Source of the DNA: ZLKRG08 sp964654815
Lineage (GTDB): Bacteria > Actinomycetota > Actinomycetes > Nanopelagicales > Nanopelagicaceae
Direction of reading: 5' to 3'
NCBI GenBank assembly: GCA_964654815.1
Contig: CAZZLH010000003.1
Coordinates: forward strand, 1 to 64,000
DNA: 64,000 nt
Shown piece after piece: positions 41,595 through 51,792 of this stretch; positions within the stretch are counted from its first letter, which is position 1, and each line of letters starts with the position of its first letter. The notes below the pieces were generated by a model that saw only the letters and a list, made by a program, of their open reading frames with translations, ran no database searches and had not been told where the DNA came from. The translations under genes were made by a program, and so were the position numbers.

Positions 41595-42479
41595 ATGGAA
41601 TTAGCGGCTGCGTTCGCGGCATTTAGAGATTATCTAAATCAAGCGCGCTCGCTCTCTCCCAACACTATTCGCGCATATCTCGGTGATTTAGAGTCACTTA
41701 ATCTCCATTTAAGCGCGCTAGGGATAACTCAAATGGGCGATTTAAGTCTTAGCCACTTACGCAGTTGGTTAGCCAATCAACAGAGTAAGGGCGCATCTCG
41801 AACCACGCTCTCGCGCCGCGCCACCTCTATAAAGCTCTTCACCAAATGGGCTCAAATGAATGGCGTTATCACAACCGATGTTGGCCATAACTTGGTCACT
41901 CCCAAAGCTCATCGAGTGTTACCTGAAATCTTGGATGTAAAGAGCGCAGATCTTGCGCTACTAGCTCTTGAGACCTTTGCCAATGAGAGCGGAGAGGTTT
42001 CTGCGATTCGAAATCTTGCGATGGTTGAGCTGCTTTATGCAACCGGTGCACGCGTCTCCGAACTCTGCGGACTTAATCTCTCCGATGTTGATTATGAACG
42101 AGAGACGATTCGGGTAATTGGTAAAGGAAACAAGGAACGAGTAATCCCCGTAGGCAGACCTGCGATGGCAGCGCTAGAGAAATGGCTTGCAGTAAGGCCA
42201 CAGATGGCAAATCAGCAAAGTGGCAGCGCGATCTTTATCGGTGCCAGGGGAAAGCGGATAGACCAAAGACAGGTCAGAGAAGTGGTTTATCAAGCAATCG
42301 AATTAGGGCCACATGCCTTAAGACACTCTGCTGCAACACATTTATTAGAGGGTGGCGCTGATTTAAGAACGGTGCAAGAGATTCTGGGCCATGCATCTCT
42401 ATCAACTACTCAGATTTACACCCATGTCTCGGCCGAAAGATTGCACTCCGCATTCAAGCAAGCCCACCCCAGAGCCTAG
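41595..42479 (+). CDS. xerC: Tyrosine recombinase XerC, chromosome dimer resolution
   Basis: A 294-residue tyrosine recombinase. The N-terminal SAM-like domain (about 1-90) has SPNTIRAYLGDL. Catalytic residues: Arg153 (TGARVSEL), Lys180 (GKGNKER), His240 and Arg243 (HALRH), His266 (LGHASLS) and nucleophile Tyr275 (IYTHV). All are present. Position just upstream of rpsB matches actinobacterial xerC, which supports this name rather than an integrase. No att-like repeats or phage genes are nearby. Confidence 0.92.
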   Translation: MELAAAFAAFRDYLNQARSLSPNTIRAYLGDLESLNLHLSALGITQMGDLSLSHLRSWLANQQSKGASRTTLSRRATSIKLFTKWAQMNGVITTDVGHNLVTPKAHRVLPEILDVKSADLALLALETFANESGEVSAIRNLAMVELLYATGARVSELCGLNLSDVDYERETIRVIGKGNKERVIPVGRPAMAALEKWLAVRPQMANQQSGSAIFIGARGKRIDQRQVREVVYQAIELGPHALRHSAATHLLEGGADLRTVQEILGHASLSTTQIYTHVSAERLHSAFKQAHPRA

Positions 42480-42783
42480 AAAATCAACGCTAAACCGGCC
42501 TGCTAACCTCAAAATCTGGTCAAGAGCACCCTTTTTTAATAGGTAGAATTTGCCCAGCATAAAACGAAGTTCTCGTAACTTCGATTTATGACTTCACAGC
42601 ACTGACCATCCTTCGGATTATCAATTTGATAGTCGCAGAAGTTCTGGGAAATGCACCTCGGTCCGATCAAAAGATCGGCACAGTGCAACTAGTGCGAGGG
42701 AGTTAAACAAATCGTTTAACTCGACAACCGAGTGCAGTTTCGCTCAGGCAAGCCCTGCGAAACTGAAAAAGGAGTGTGCCCAA
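42480..42783 (+). promoter_or_regulatory. Promoter and long structured leader of rpsB
   Basis: This 304-base region carries no gene. A strong -10 candidate TAGAAT is at 42544-42549. Downstream are hairpins CGAAGTT/AACTTCG (42565-42583), CCGATC-AAAA-GATCGG (about 42663-42678), GAGTTAAAC/GTTTAACTC (42700-42722, nine perfect pairs) and CAGTTTCGC/GCGAAACTG (42735-42765, nine perfect pairs). The last one ends directly before the ribosome-binding site AAAAAGGAG (42766-42774). The leader would be about 230 nt. It is a good candidate for autogenous control by S2, an inference from position and structure. Confidence 0.6.
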
Positions 42784-43587
42784 GTGGCAGTCGTAACAAT
42801 GCGCGAACTCCTCGACAGCGGTGTTCATTTCGGACATCAGACTCGTCGATGGAATCCAAAGATGAAGCGTTTCATTTTCACCGAACGCAATGGCATCTAC
42901 ATCATTGATATCCAGCAATCATTAGGTCTAATTGATTCGGCATATGAATTCGTGAAGGACACAGTGGCCAAGGGTGGCAATATTTTGTTTGTTGGCACCA
43001 AGAAGCAAGCGCAAGAACCAATCATTCAGCAATCACAACGCGTCGGTATGCCATCGGTTACCGAGCGCTGGTTAGGTGGCATGCTCACCAACTTCCCAAC
43101 GGTTTACAAGCGGATTCAGCGCCTCAAGGAGTTGGAAGCGCTAGAGGCCGCAAATGATCAGTTGCTAACCAAGAAAGAACTTTTGGTGCTACGTCGCGAA
43201 CGCGAGAAGCTGACCAAGAACCTTGATGGCATTCGCAACATGACCAAGTTGCCAGCTGCAGTCTGGGTGGTAGATACCAAGAAGGAGCACTTGGCAGTAC
43301 AAGAGGCGAAGAAGCTAGGCATCCCAGTAATCGCGATCTTGGATACCAACTGCGATCCAGATGAGGTCGATTACAAGATTCCAGGCAATGACGATGCAAT
43401 CCGTTCCATTGGTCTTTTGACTCGAGTTATCGCAGATGCAGTTGCGGCAGGGCTTCAGGCACGCGCTGCACAATCTCCAGATACAAAGGAAGAGAGCAAA
43501 GAAGGTAACGGCCAAGAGGTAGCAGCCGGCGAGCCACTTGCTGATTGGGAGAAAGAGATTCTCGAAGGAGCGTCAGAGACAAAGTGA
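42784..43587 (+). CDS. rpsB: 30S ribosomal protein S2
   Basis: A 267-residue ribosomal protein starting at GTG 42784. The N-terminal signature [25 protein letters not shown] is S2, and the central [27 protein letters not shown] is the second signature. The C-terminal tail is acidic. The stop overlaps the tsf start by four bases (GTGA). It heads the rpsB-tsf-pyrH-frr-cdsA-rlmN block. Confidence 0.98.
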   Translation: MAVVTMRELLDSGVHFGHQTRRWNPKMKRFIFTERNGIYIIDIQQSLGLIDSAYEFVKDTVAKGGNILFVGTKKQAQEPIIQQSQRVGMPSVTERWLGGMLTNFPTVYKRIQRLKELEALEAANDQLLTKKELLVLRREREKLTKNLDGIRNMTKLPAAVWVVDTKKEHLAVQEAKKLGIPVIAILDTNCDPDEVDYKIPGNDDAIRSIGLLTRVIADAVAAGLQARAAQSPDTKEESKEGNGQEVAAGEPLADWEKEILEGASETK

Positions 43588-44423
43588 GTTACACAGCAGA
43601 AGATGTAAAGCGTCTACGTGAAGCAACCGCGGCAGGAATGCTCGATTGCAAGAAAGCGCTAGATGAATCAGGTGGAGATTTCGATAAAGCGGTAGAGATC
43701 ATCCGTGTCAAAGGGCTAAAGGGCGTTACTAAGCGTGAAGGACGCACCACATCCAATGGCTTAGTGGTAGCTCGGGTAGTCAATGATCTTGGCGCGATGC
43801 TCGAACTTAATTGCGAGACTGACTTCGTAGCAAAGGGCGATCGTTTCCAAGCTCTTGGTGAAGAGTTGATCGAGCACTTGATGAAGGTGCAATCTGCAGA
43901 TATTGATGCATTCCTAAAGAGTGAAATCTCCGCAGGGCGCACAGTGCAGCAACATATCGATGAGGCAAATGCCACCTTGGGTGAGAAGATTGAAATCCGC
44001 CGCATCTCAGTTCACGCTGGTTCGCCAGTTGGCATCTATCTGCATAAGACCAGCCCAGATCTACCGCCACAAGTTGGCGTTCTTGTTCAGTTGACCAAGG
44101 ATGCGGTAAATGCGGGGCAAGAGGTGGGCAAAGAGATAGCGCAACATATTGCAGCCTTCGCGCCACAATTCGTACATCGCGATGAAGTTCCAGCCGATCT
44201 AATCGATAAGGAACGTCGCATCGCAGAGGAGACTGCGCGCGAAGAGGGCAAGCCAGAGGCGGCGCTACCTAAGATCATCGAAGGTCGCGTAACCGGATTC
44301 GTCAAGGAGATCTCCCTTCTTGAGCAGGCATTTGCAAAGGATGCGAAGAAGACCGTAAAGCAGATTCTGGATGAAGCCGGAACTGCCGTTAAGGCCTTCA
44401 CCCGTTTCCGCGTAGGCCAGTAA
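43584..44423 (+). CDS. tsf: Elongation factor Ts
   Basis: A nucleotide exchange factor for EF-Tu, 279 aa from GTG 43584. The N-terminal UBA-like domain has [19 protein letters not shown], the family signature, and the core has [16 protein letters not shown], which contacts EF-Tu. It overlaps rpsB by four bases. Longer frames upstream lie inside rpsB and are rejected. The 55-base spacer to pyrH contains a GATAGGAG ribosome-binding site. Confidence 0.97.
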   Translation: MSYTAEDVKRLREATAAGMLDCKKALDESGGDFDKAVEIIRVKGLKGVTKREGRTTSNGLVVARVVNDLGAMLELNCETDFVAKGDRFQALGEELIEHLMKVQSADIDAFLKSEISAGRTVQQHIDEANATLGEKIEIRRISVHAGSPVGIYLHKTSPDLPPQVGVLVQLTKDAVNAGQEVGKEIAQHIAAFAPQFVHRDEVPADLIDKERRIAEETAREEGKPEAALPKIIEGRVTGFVKEISLLEQAFAKDAKKTVKQILDEAGTAVKAFTRFRVGQ

Positions 44424-44478
44424 TAAACTTAAAGCGCGGATAAATCGCGGGTAGGTAAGTAGGTAGATAGGAGCACTT

Positions 44479-45189
44479 ATGTCAGGTTACGGCAGAGTGC
44501 TCCTTAAACTTTCTGGTGAAGTTTTTGGCGGACATAAGGGAATTGGTGTTGACCCAGATGTCGTGCAAGGCGTAGCAAAACAAATCTCTGAGGTGGTAAA
44601 GGCCGGAACTCAGGTGGCAATCGTCGTCGGCGGTGGCAATTACTTCCGTGGCGCTGAATTACAGCAACGTGGCATGGAGCGCGCTCGCGCTGATTACATG
44701 GGCATGCTCGGTACCGTGATGAATTGTTTGGCGCTACAAGATTTCCTCGAGCGCCAAGATGTCGATACTAGAGTTCAGACCGCAATCACTATGGGACAGG
44801 TCGCCGAACCATATGTACCACGCCGCGCTATTCGCCATCTTGAGAAAGGTCGCGTCGTGATCTTCGGAGCTGGCGCAGGAATGCCTTTCTTTACAACAGA
44901 TACCGTCGCTGCACAGCGCGCACTTGAGATTGGCGCCGATGCGCTCCTTTTGGCTAAGAGTGGGGTTGATGGCGTCTACAACGCGGATCCGCGTAAAGAC
45001 AAGAACGCTCAGAAATTTGAGCGAATCTCATATGACGAGGTGCTATCTAAATCTTTGGCAGTTGCAGATGCTGCCGCCTTCAGCCTCTGCCGCGAGAACA
45101 ATCTGCCGATCGTGGTCTTTGATCTGATGACCAATGGCAATATCGCTCGTGCGGTAAAGGGCGAACGTATCGGAACGCTAGTCAACTGA
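44479..45189 (+). CDS. pyrH: Uridylate kinase
   Basis: A 236-residue UMP kinase of the amino acid kinase fold. Visible segments are [13 protein letters not shown] (N-terminal phosphate-binding), [10 protein letters not shown], and the C-terminal [24 protein letters not shown] 44479 has ATAGGAG upstream. Position between tsf and frr is universal in bacteria. In the real genome frr begins about 21 bases after the stop once the artificial gap is removed. Confidence 0.97.
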   Translation: MSGYGRVLLKLSGEVFGGHKGIGVDPDVVQGVAKQISEVVKAGTQVAIVVGGGNYFRGAELQQRGMERARADYMGMLGTVMNCLALQDFLERQDVDTRVQTAITMGQVAEPYVPRRAIRHLEKGRVVIFGAGAGMPFFTTDTVAAQRALEIGADALLLAKSGVDGVYNADPRKDKNAQKFERISYDEVLSKSLAVADAAAFSLCRENNLPIVVFDLMTNGNIARAVKGERIGTLVN

Positions 45190-45248
45190 TTAAATGGAAG
45201 TAGGAATTAAATGAGCGATATCGCAACCATCATGAAGGATGGCGAGAG

Positions 45249-45348
45249 NNNNNNNNNNNNNNNNNNNNNNNNNNNNNNNNNNNNNNNNNNNNNNNNNNNN
45301 NNNNNNNNNNNNNNNNNNNNNNNNNNNNNNNNNNNNNNNNNNNNNNNN
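45249..45348. other. Assembly gap (100 N) with duplicated 54-base flanks at the frr start
   Basis: Bases 45195-45248 are identical to 45349-45402, including the frr start codon. One copy is redundant. The partial frr start at 45211 is therefore an artefact, not a gene duplication. Confidence 0.92.
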
Positions 45349-45364
45349 TGGAAGTAGGAATTAA

Positions 45365-45928
45365 ATGAGCGATATCGCAACCATCATGAAGGATGGCGAG
45401 AGCAAGATGAACAAGGCAGTCGACGTCGCCAAAGAGGACCTCGCTTCGATCCGCACCGGCCGGGCTCATCCCTCTCTATTTAATAAGGTAACGGTCGATT
45501 ATTACGGCGCTCCTACCGCGCTAAATCAATTGGCCTCAATCCAAGTTCCAGAGGCGCGCGTGGCTCTGATTTCACCATTTGATCGCGGTGCGATGGCTTC
45601 AATCGAGAAGGCGCTACGTGAATCAGATTTAGGTATCAATCCAAGTAATGATGGTTCAGTTATCCGAATCAACTTCCCACAATTGACCGAGGAACGTCGC
45701 AAGGAGTACATCAAACTGGCAAAGTCCAAGGGCGAGGATGCCAAGGTCTCAATTCGAAATATCCGCCGCTCAGTCAAAGAGGCGGTCGAGAAGTTAGAGA
45801 AAGATGGCAAGATTTCCAAAGATGATTTAGCCCGCGCCGAGAAAGAGTTAGAGAAGGTAACGGGAGATCACACCAGCAAAGTTGATGAATTACTAAAGCA
45901 TAAGGAAGCCGAGCTTCTTGAGGTTTAA
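45365..45928 (+). CDS. frr: Ribosome recycling factor
   Basis: A 187-residue factor splitting post-termination ribosomes together with EF-G. It starts at ATG 45365 (a second copy of this start is at 45211 before the gap). Signatures: LASIRTGRAHPSLFNKVTVDYYG, and the three-helix bundle with VSIRNIRRSVKEAVEKLEKDGKIS. The C-terminus KVDELLKHKEAELLEV is typical. AGTAGGAA precedes the start. Confidence 0.97.
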   Translation: MSDIATIMKDGESKMNKAVDVAKEDLASIRTGRAHPSLFNKVTVDYYGAPTALNQLASIQVPEARVALISPFDRGAMASIEKALRESDLGINPSNDGSVIRINFPQLTEERRKEYIKLAKSKGEDAKVSIRNIRRSVKEAVEKLEKDGKISKDDLARAEKELEKVTGDHTSKVDELLKHKEAELLEV

Positions 45929-45968
45929 CCTCATTGGCTAAATCGGCTAAATCCTTGCGAAAAACGCC

Positions 45969-46814
45969 ATGAGCGATCTGCACGCAATCAACGAAGCCAT
46001 CAATAAGCGGGCTGGTCGCAAGTTATTGCCATCAATCTTGGTATCGCTGGTGCTAATTGCGCTGGTTTGGAGCCTTGCGGCATATTTCCGTTTTGGAATC
46101 GCGATCTTGGTTGCAGTTGCAGTAGGCCTTGGCGTTAGAGAGATTGTGCGCGCTTATCGCACTACCGATACATATGTTTCATATCGCGTTTTACTGCTTA
46201 GCTCGATTGGCCTACCGCTTGCTACTTGGTTTGGTGGAATCCGCGGCCTTATGGTCGGTTTCGCGGTTGCACTTACCTTGATGCTTATCGTGCTGCTTCG
46301 CAAGGGTCCAAATGGTTTTGTGCGCAGTTCAAATGCTTCAGCATTTGTATTGGTGTATCTGCCATTCTTGGCGAGTTTTATCGTCTTGCTGGTTCGGCCT
46401 TCAAATGGCTTTGCACAGATCATGACTTTCATAATTCTGACCGGGTGTAATGACACCTTCGGATATCTAGTTGGTGTTTTGCTTGGCAAGCACCCAATGG
46501 CGCCAAATATCAGCCCTAAAAAATCTTGGGAAGGACTAATCGGATCGATTATCTTCACTGCAACAGGCGGTTTCCTGGCATTCAAATACCTACTTGAGAT
46601 CGATCCATTGATTGGTGCTGCGGTTGGCTTACTTGCGGTCTTCACTGCGACCACCGGTGATTTAATCGAATCATCCATCAAGCGCGATTTTGCTCTGAAA
46701 GATATGGGAAATCTTCTGCCAGGTCACGGAGGCATCATGGATCGTCTTGATTCCTTGGTGCTCACAGCTCCAGCGCTCTGGTTGGTGCTGGAATTAGTTA
46801 AGCGCTATCTCTGA
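45969..46814 (+). CDS. cdsA: Phosphatidate cytidylyltransferase (CDP-diacylglycerol synthase)
   Basis: A 281-residue membrane enzyme that makes CDP-diacylglycerol, the precursor of anionic phospholipids. It has about seven to eight transmembrane segments. The diagnostic C-terminal motif is visible as [21 protein letters not shown] followed by MDRLDSL. The conserved SPKKSWEG segment is at about residues 180-187. Its stop shares a base with the rlmN start (46814), so the two are coupled. Confidence 0.95.
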   Translation: MSDLHAINEAINKRAGRKLLPSILVSLVLIALVWSLAAYFRFGIAILVAVAVGLGVREIVRAYRTTDTYVSYRVLLLSSIGLPLATWFGGIRGLMVGFAVALTLMLIVLLRKGPNGFVRSSNASAFVLVYLPFLASFIVLLVRPSNGFAQIMTFIILTGCNDTFGYLVGVLLGKHPMAPNISPKKSWEGLIGSIIFTATGGFLAFKYLLEIDPLIGAAVGLLAVFTATTGDLIESSIKRDFALKDMGNLLPGHGGIMDRLDSLVLTAPALWLVLELVKRYL

Positions 46815-47926
46815 TGACTGAAATCAAATTAGTTTTCGACGAGCCAATACAGCGAAAGAAAGCACCGATCCATCTTGCTGACATGAGCAAGGAAGAGCGC
46901 AAGGCAAAGTGTGAGGAGTTGGGGATTCCGACCTTTCGCGCCAATCAAGTCGCAGTCCATTACTTCACGCACATGGAGAGTGATCCAGAGAAATGGAGCG
47001 ATATCCCTGCGGACTTACGAAGCAAATTAGCTGAGGCTTTCACACCTAAATTAATTGAATTGGTTCGCTCTCTCTCTACCGATAATGGCACGACCCGTAA
47101 GGATCTTTGGCGCTTACATGATGGCACTTTGGTGGAATCGGTCTTGATGCGTTATACCGACCGCACCACCGTATGTATCTCATCTCAAGCAGGTTGCGGT
47201 ATGAATTGCCCATTCTGCGCCACCGGCCAAAGTGGTTTGAAACGTAACTTAACTGCCGGCGAGATCACCGAACAGATTCTGGCCTCAGCAAGAGCTTGCG
47301 CAAATGGTGAGATTGGAGATGGTCCTACCAGACTCTCCAATATCGTCTTTATGGGAATGGGGGAGCCACTGGCAAATTACCACGCAGTGGTCAAGTCGCT
47401 TAAAAATATCACGGCGCCAAATCCAGATGGGTTGGGTATCTCTGCCAGATCCGTAACAGTCTCAACTGTGGGCTTAGTTCCTGGGGTTGAGAAGTTAATG
47501 TCGGAAGGAATCCCGGTAACTCTTGCAGTTTCATTACACACGCCAGATGATGAATTGCGCGATACCTTGGTGCCAATCAACACTAGATATAAAGTTCGAG
47601 AGATCATTGCGGCAGCTGATGCTTATGCCAAAAAGACGGGTCGGCGATATTCGATTGAGTATGCCTTGATTCGCGATATTAATGATCAGGCTTGGCGGGC
47701 AGATCTGCTCGGTAAATTGTTAAAGAACCGAAATGCCCACGTCAACTTAATTCCACTCAACCCGACTCCTGGTTCGAAGTGGACCGCTTCACGCCCCGAG
47801 GATGAACGAGAATTTGTTAGAGTCCTAGAAAGTTATGGCGTTCCGGTAACGGTTCGTGACACGAGAGGGCGCGAAATCGAAGGGGCATGCGGCCAATTAG
47901 CCGCTAGCGAAGCCGCCAATTCTTAA
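46814..47926 (+). CDS. rlmN: Dual-specificity RNA methyltransferase RlmN
   Basis: A radical SAM enzyme methylating C2 of adenine in 23S rRNA and in some tRNAs, 370 aa. The radical SAM cysteines are Cys128, Cys132 and Cys135 (GCGMNCPFC). The second, methyl-carrying Cys is Cys359 in EGACGQL. The [11 protein letters not shown] segment follows the cluster motif. It overlaps cdsA by one base. In many actinobacteria dxr follows; here an aldehyde dehydrogenase does. Confidence 0.95.
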   Translation: MTEIKLVFDEPIQRKKAPIHLADMSKEERKAKCEELGIPTFRANQVAVHYFTHMESDPEKWSDIPADLRSKLAEAFTPKLIELVRSLSTDNGTTRKDLWRLHDGTLVESVLMRYTDRTTVCISSQAGCGMNCPFCATGQSGLKRNLTAGEITEQILASARACANGEIGDGPTRLSNIVFMGMGEPLANYHAVVKSLKNITAPNPDGLGISARSVTVSTVGLVPGVEKLMSEGIPVTLAVSLHTPDDELRDTLVPINTRYKVREIIAAADAYAKKTGRRYSIEYALIRDINDQAWRADLLGKLLKNRNAHVNLIPLNPTPGSKWTASRPEDEREFVRVLESYGVPVTVRDTRGREIEGACGQLAASEAANS

Positions 47927-47927
47927 C

Positions 47928-47933
47928 TAGAGT
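47928..47933 (+). promoter_or_regulatory. -10 box for leaderless aldehyde dehydrogenase transcript
   Basis: TAGAGT lies seven bases before ATG 47941 and no ribosome-binding site is visible. It marks the start of a new transcription unit directly after the rlmN stop. Confidence 0.45.
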
Positions 47934-47940
47934 GGCGCGC

Positions 47941-49368
47941 ATGGAAAAACTCGCCAACTTCATTAATGGAAAATCGGTTCCCGGTTCATCCGGCGAAACC
48001 ACCAAGATTGTTGATCCTTCAACTGGTCAGGCTTATGCCGAGGCGCCTAAATCAAATCAAGCAGATGTAGATGCAGCGATGAAAGCTGCTGCTGCGGCTT
48101 TTGAAAGTTGGCGCGATACCACTCCATCTGAGCGTCAGAGAGCGCTACTTAAGATTGCTGATGCCATCGAATCAAGGGCGGAAGAATTTATCGATATTGA
48201 ATCTAAGAACACGGGTAAGCCCAAGAGCTTGACGGCATCCGAAGAGATTCCACCGATGGTCGATCAAATTCGCTTCTTTGCAGGCGCAGCTCGTAATTTA
48301 GAGGGTAAATCAGCGGGTGAATATATGAAAGGAATGACCTCATTTATTCGCCGTGAACCTATTGGCGTTTGCGCACAGGTCACGCCTTGGAATTATCCAA
48401 TGATGATGGCGGTCTGGAAGTGGGCACCAGCAATCGCAGCCGGAAATACCGTGGTGCTAAAGCCATCTGACACCACACCGATGTCCACCGTCCATATGGC
48501 AAAGGTGATGAGTGAATTTCTGCCAGAGGGCGTAATAAATGTGATCACAGGCGAGCGCGAAACCGGAAGATTACTAATAGAGCATTCAACGCCTGCGATG
48601 GCATCCATCACCGGATCAATTCGTGCAGGTATGGAAGTTGCCAGCACCGCTGCCAAGTCACTTAAGCGAGTACATCTCGAGTTGGGTGGAAAAGCTCCAG
48701 TAGTGGTATTTGCCGATGCCGATCTTCCTAGCGCTGCCGAGACCATCGCAATCACGGGGTTCTTCAATGCTGGCCAGGATTGCACCGCTGCGACTCGGGT
48801 AATCGTTGAGGCGAGTGTCTACGATGAGTTTGTCGGATTACTAGCCGCGCAAGCAAAGGGATTAAAGACCGGTGCGCCATCTGAAGATGATGTGCTCTTT
48901 GGCCCAGTTAACAACATAAACCAATTGGCTAGAGTTAAGGGCTTCTTGGATGAAGTCCCAAGCCATGCCAAGGTGGTCGCAGGCGGCAAGCAGGTGGCCC
49001 GAGATGGATTCTTCATCGAACCAACCGTGATCGCAGACTTACAACAGAGCGATCGCCACATTCAAGAAGAGATCTTTGGTCCAGTTATTACGGTGCAGAA
49101 GTTTAAGGATGAGGCCGAGGCTATCAAGCTAGCCAATGGTGTCGATTACGGACTGGCCTCCTCAGTTTGGACCAGCAATCATGGTCGCGCCATGAGATTA
49201 GCTAAAGCCTTCGACTTTGGCTGTGTCTGGATCAACTGCCACATTCCACTGGTGGCGGAGATGCCACATGGCGGCTATAAGCGCAGTGGTTATGGCAAGG
49301 ATTTAAGTAGCTATGGCTTCGAGGATTACACGCGAATCAAGCACGTCATGACGAACCTCAACGCCTAA
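47941..49368 (+). CDS. Aldehyde dehydrogenase, probable gamma-aminobutyraldehyde dehydrogenase
   Basis: A 475-residue NAD-dependent ALDH. Motifs: TPWNYPMMMAVWK, catalytic Glu in HLELGGKAP, catalytic Cys in GQDCTAATRV, and EEIFGPVITV. Sequence style (the PatD/betaine aldehyde dehydrogenase group) and the neighbouring polyamine transporter, ureohydrolase and GABA aminotransferase suggest that it oxidises 4-aminobutyraldehyde from putrescine. Betaine aldehyde or another amino-aldehyde remains possible. ATG 47941 is preferred over GTG 47932 because of the -10 box spacing. Confidence 0.85.
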   Translation: MEKLANFINGKSVPGSSGETTKIVDPSTGQAYAEAPKSNQADVDAAMKAAAAAFESWRDTTPSERQRALLKIADAIESRAEEFIDIESKNTGKPKSLTASEEIPPMVDQIRFFAGAARNLEGKSAGEYMKGMTSFIRREPIGVCAQVTPWNYPMMMAVWKWAPAIAAGNTVVLKPSDTTPMSTVHMAKVMSEFLPEGVINVITGERETGRLLIEHSTPAMASITGSIRAGMEVASTAAKSLKRVHLELGGKAPVVVFADADLPSAAETIAITGFFNAGQDCTAATRVIVEASVYDEFVGLLAAQAKGLKTGAPSEDDVLFGPVNNINQLARVKGFLDEVPSHAKVVAGGKQVARDGFFIEPTVIADLQQSDRHIQEEIFGPVITVQKFKDEAEAIKLANGVDYGLASSVWTSNHGRAMRLAKAFDFGCVWINCHIPLVAEMPHGGYKRSGYGKDLSSYGFEDYTRIKHVMTNLNA

Positions 49369-49385
49369 CTCTCCGAGAAATTAGG

Positions 49386-49413
49386 TTGGAATTTAGAAAA
49401 TTGGCCTTAGGAT
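49386..49413 (+). promoter_or_regulatory. Candidate promoter of potD
   Basis: TTGGAA (49386-49391), 16-base spacer, TAGGAT (49408-49413). It would give a leader of about 75 nt ending in the GAAGGAAGG ribosome-binding site before ATG 49495. Confidence 0.45.
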
Positions 49414-49494
49414 TCACTTATCCCCAAACAAGAGAACCAAGCGAACAGCCCAAGCGAATTCGCAATTAATAGCACCAGAAGGAAGGCGCGATAG

Positions 49495-50658
49495 ATGTCC
49501 GAAAAAGATCCAATGCTCGAAGAATTAAAGTCGATCGCGAAGGCTCGCGTATCTCGACGTTCGGTTCTAGCAGGTGCAGGCGTAGTTGGCGCTGGCACGC
49601 TACTTGCATCTTGTGGTGGCGGAGGTGGCGATGCTGCCAACTCAATCCGTTGGGGCAATTGGACTCTTTATTTGGATTACGACAGCGACAAGAAGATCTA
49701 CCCGACTCTTGAAGAGTTCACCAAAGAGACTGGGATCAAAGTCAAGTATTTAGAGGATTACAACGATAACGATGAGTTCTATGGCAAAGTCCAAGGACAA
49801 CTTAAGCTAAAGAAAGATATTGGTTACGACCTACTCTGTCCGACCGATTGGATGGCGGCACGTTATATCCGTCTTGGTTATGCGCAGAAATTAGATAAAG
49901 CCAATATTCCAAATGCCAAGAACATTCTGCCCGCGCTCGCTAGCGTGCCATTTGATACTGATCGCTCATATTCCCTCACCTGGCAAGGAATCATGGCTGG
50001 CTTTACTTGGAACAAAGAGAAGATCCCAAATGGCATCCGCACACTCGATGAACTTTTTGCTCCAGCCAATAAGGGCAAGATCGAAGTATTAACAGAGCTA
50101 CGTGACACAGTTGGTGTAATCATGTTGGCGCAGGGCGTTGATATCACCAAGTTCACTAGCGATCAGTATTACAACGCGCTTGATTTCTTGAAGAAGAAGA
50201 TTGCAGATGGCTTTATCCGTCAGGTAAAGGGCAATGATTACAAGGAAGATCTGATCTCCGGTGATGCGGTTGCGGTTATCGGTTGGTCTGGCGATGCCTT
50301 CCAGCTCTCCGCTGAGAATGATGGCAAGTTCCAATTCGCTATCCCAGAGTCAGGCGGCACCATCTCTGCCGATAATTTCATCGTGCCAAGTACCTCTACT
50401 CGAGTTGCTGATACCTCTAAATTAATCAATTACTACTACGAGCCTGAGGTCGCAGCCAAGGTGGCGGCATATGTAAATTACATAACGCCAGTCCAAGGCG
50501 CGCAGGCTGCAATGGAGAAGATTGCGCCAGAGTTGGTCAGTAACGAATTGATTTTCCCAACCGCGGCCACCCAGAAGTTATTGCATGTCTTCCGTAACAT
50601 GACTCCGGCAGAGGAGACTGAGTTCACCGATGCATTCCAAAAGGCGACTGGTAATTAG
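49495..50658 (+). CDS. potD: Polyamine ABC transporter substrate-binding lipoprotein
   Basis: A 387-residue extracytoplasmic binding protein of the PotD/PotF type. The N-terminus combines a twin-arginine motif (SRRSVLAG, Arg21-Arg22) with a lipobox LLASC, giving lipidation at Cys40, so it is likely a Tat-exported lipoprotein. The mature part opens with a Gly run, then SIRWGNWTLYLDYD, typical of spermidine/putrescine binders. It is followed by potA, potB and potC in tight order. Substrate spermidine or putrescine is inferred from family and context. Confidence 0.88.
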   Translation: MSEKDPMLEELKSIAKARVSRRSVLAGAGVVGAGTLLASCGGGGGDAANSIRWGNWTLYLDYDSDKKIYPTLEEFTKETGIKVKYLEDYNDNDEFYGKVQGQLKLKKDIGYDLLCPTDWMAARYIRLGYAQKLDKANIPNAKNILPALASVPFDTDRSYSLTWQGIMAGFTWNKEKIPNGIRTLDELFAPANKGKIEVLTELRDTVGVIMLAQGVDITKFTSDQYYNALDFLKKKIADGFIRQVKGNDYKEDLISGDAVAVIGWSGDAFQLSAENDGKFQFAIPESGGTISADNFIVPSTSTRVADTSKLINYYYEPEVAAKVAAYVNYITPVQGAQAAMEKIAPELVSNELIFPTAATQKLLHVFRNMTPAEETEFTDAFQKATGN

Positions 50659-50661
50659 CAC

Positions 50662-51792
50662 GTGGCGATTGCTACTGCTCGAGGTGATCTCAAACTAACT
50701 AATCTCACCAAGCAATATGGTGATTTCAAAGCGGTTGACGATTTATCGCTGACCATTCCAGCTGGATCTTTCTTTGCCTTGCTTGGACCATCTGGTTGTG
50801 GCAAGACCACGACATTGCGGATGGTCGCTGGTTTAGAGGAACCAACTACTGGACAGATTCACCTGGGCGCAGAAGAGATCACGCACTTAAGGCCATATCA
50901 GCGCCCCATCAACACCGTATTTCAGAATTATGCGCTCTTTCCACATCTGACGATATTCGAGAATGTGGCATTTGGCATGCGTCGCCGAGGCATCAAAGAT
51001 GTAAAGGCAGAGGTAGAGCGAGTGCTTAAGTTGGTGGAGTTGCCCCACTTAGCAGATCGCAAACCAACTCAGTTATCTGGTGGCCAGCAACAACGCATAG
51101 CACTGGCGCGCGCCATCGTTAATAAACCTGCGCTCTTGCTATTGGACGAACCACTTGGTGCATTGGATCTTAAGTTGCGCCGCCAGATGCAGATTGAATT
51201 GAAATGGATTCAGACTCAGGTGGGACTTACCTTCGTCCACGTAACTCACGATCAAGAAGAGGCCATGACTATGGCCGACACGATCGCGGTTATGAACGAG
51301 GGGCGAATTGAGCAGATGGGCACCCCGGAAGATTTGTATGAGTCGCCACGGACAGCATTTGTGGCTAATTTCTTGGGTCAATCCAATTTAGTTCGCGGCC
51401 AAATCGTTGGCAATGATGGCGATAACAATGTAGTTGAGGTGCATGGCCAGAAAGTTGCCGTGCCGAAATCTCGTACCTTTAGTAATTCAAATAGCGTGCT
51501 CTTTGGCATTCGTCCCGAGAAGATTGATATCGATCTTGAGAATGAACCGGCCAATGGCAATATCTTGCGTGGTGGCAAAGTTGTGGATGTGGCATTCGTA
51601 GGTGTGTCTACTCAGTATCAAGTTGAGATGCCGTGGGGCCAAGAGTTGATGGTCTTCGAACAGAATGATGGCACGACGCCGATGTTGGAATTAGGGGATA
51701 TGGTCCGTCTGCAATGGATGCCTAAATTCACCTTTGGTCTTGATGGTGCACAAGATGCTGACGCAGGTTCTGAAGTAAACCCGGACGAGTAA
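50662..51792 (+). CDS. potA: Polyamine ABC transporter ATP-binding protein
   Basis: A 376-residue ABC ATPase. Walker A GPSGCGKT (about 43-50), signature LSGGQQQR, Walker B LLLLDEPLGALD, the switch His in VTHDQEEA, and a C-terminal TOBE domain (about 290-360). The start is GTG 50662, four bases after the potD stop. The stop shares one base with potB. Class: CUT1/polyamine-type importer ATPase energising PotB and PotC. Confidence 0.92.
   Translation: MAIATARGDLKLTNLTKQYGDFKAVDDLSLTIPAGSFFALLGPSGCGKTTTLRMVAGLEEPTTGQIHLGAEEITHLRPYQRPINTVFQNYALFPHLTIFENVAFGMRRRGIKDVKAEVERVLKLVELPHLADRKPTQLSGGQQQRIALARAIVNKPALLLLDEPLGALDLKLRRQMQIELKWIQTQVGLTFVHVTHDQEEAMTMADTIAVMNEGRIEQMGTPEDLYESPRTAFVANFLGQSNLVRGQIVGNDGDNNVVEVHGQKVAVPKSRTFSNSNSVLFGIRPEKIDIDLENEPANGNILRGGKVVDVAFVGVSTQYQVEMPWGQELMVFEQNDGTTPMLELGDMVRLQWMPKFTFGLDGAQDADAGSEVNPDE

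Noticed and set aside
41595..42479. Phage or island integrase
   Set aside because: The position next to rpsB and the XerC-like length, without att repeats or phage genes, favour housekeeping XerC.
45195..45248. Apparent second, truncated frr gene before the gap
   Set aside because: The sequence is identical to 45349-45402; it is a contig-end duplicate, not a paralogue.
46154..46681. Long minus-strand frame opposite cdsA (175 codons)
   Set aside because: Antisense shadow of a membrane protein gene; no start signals or family features.
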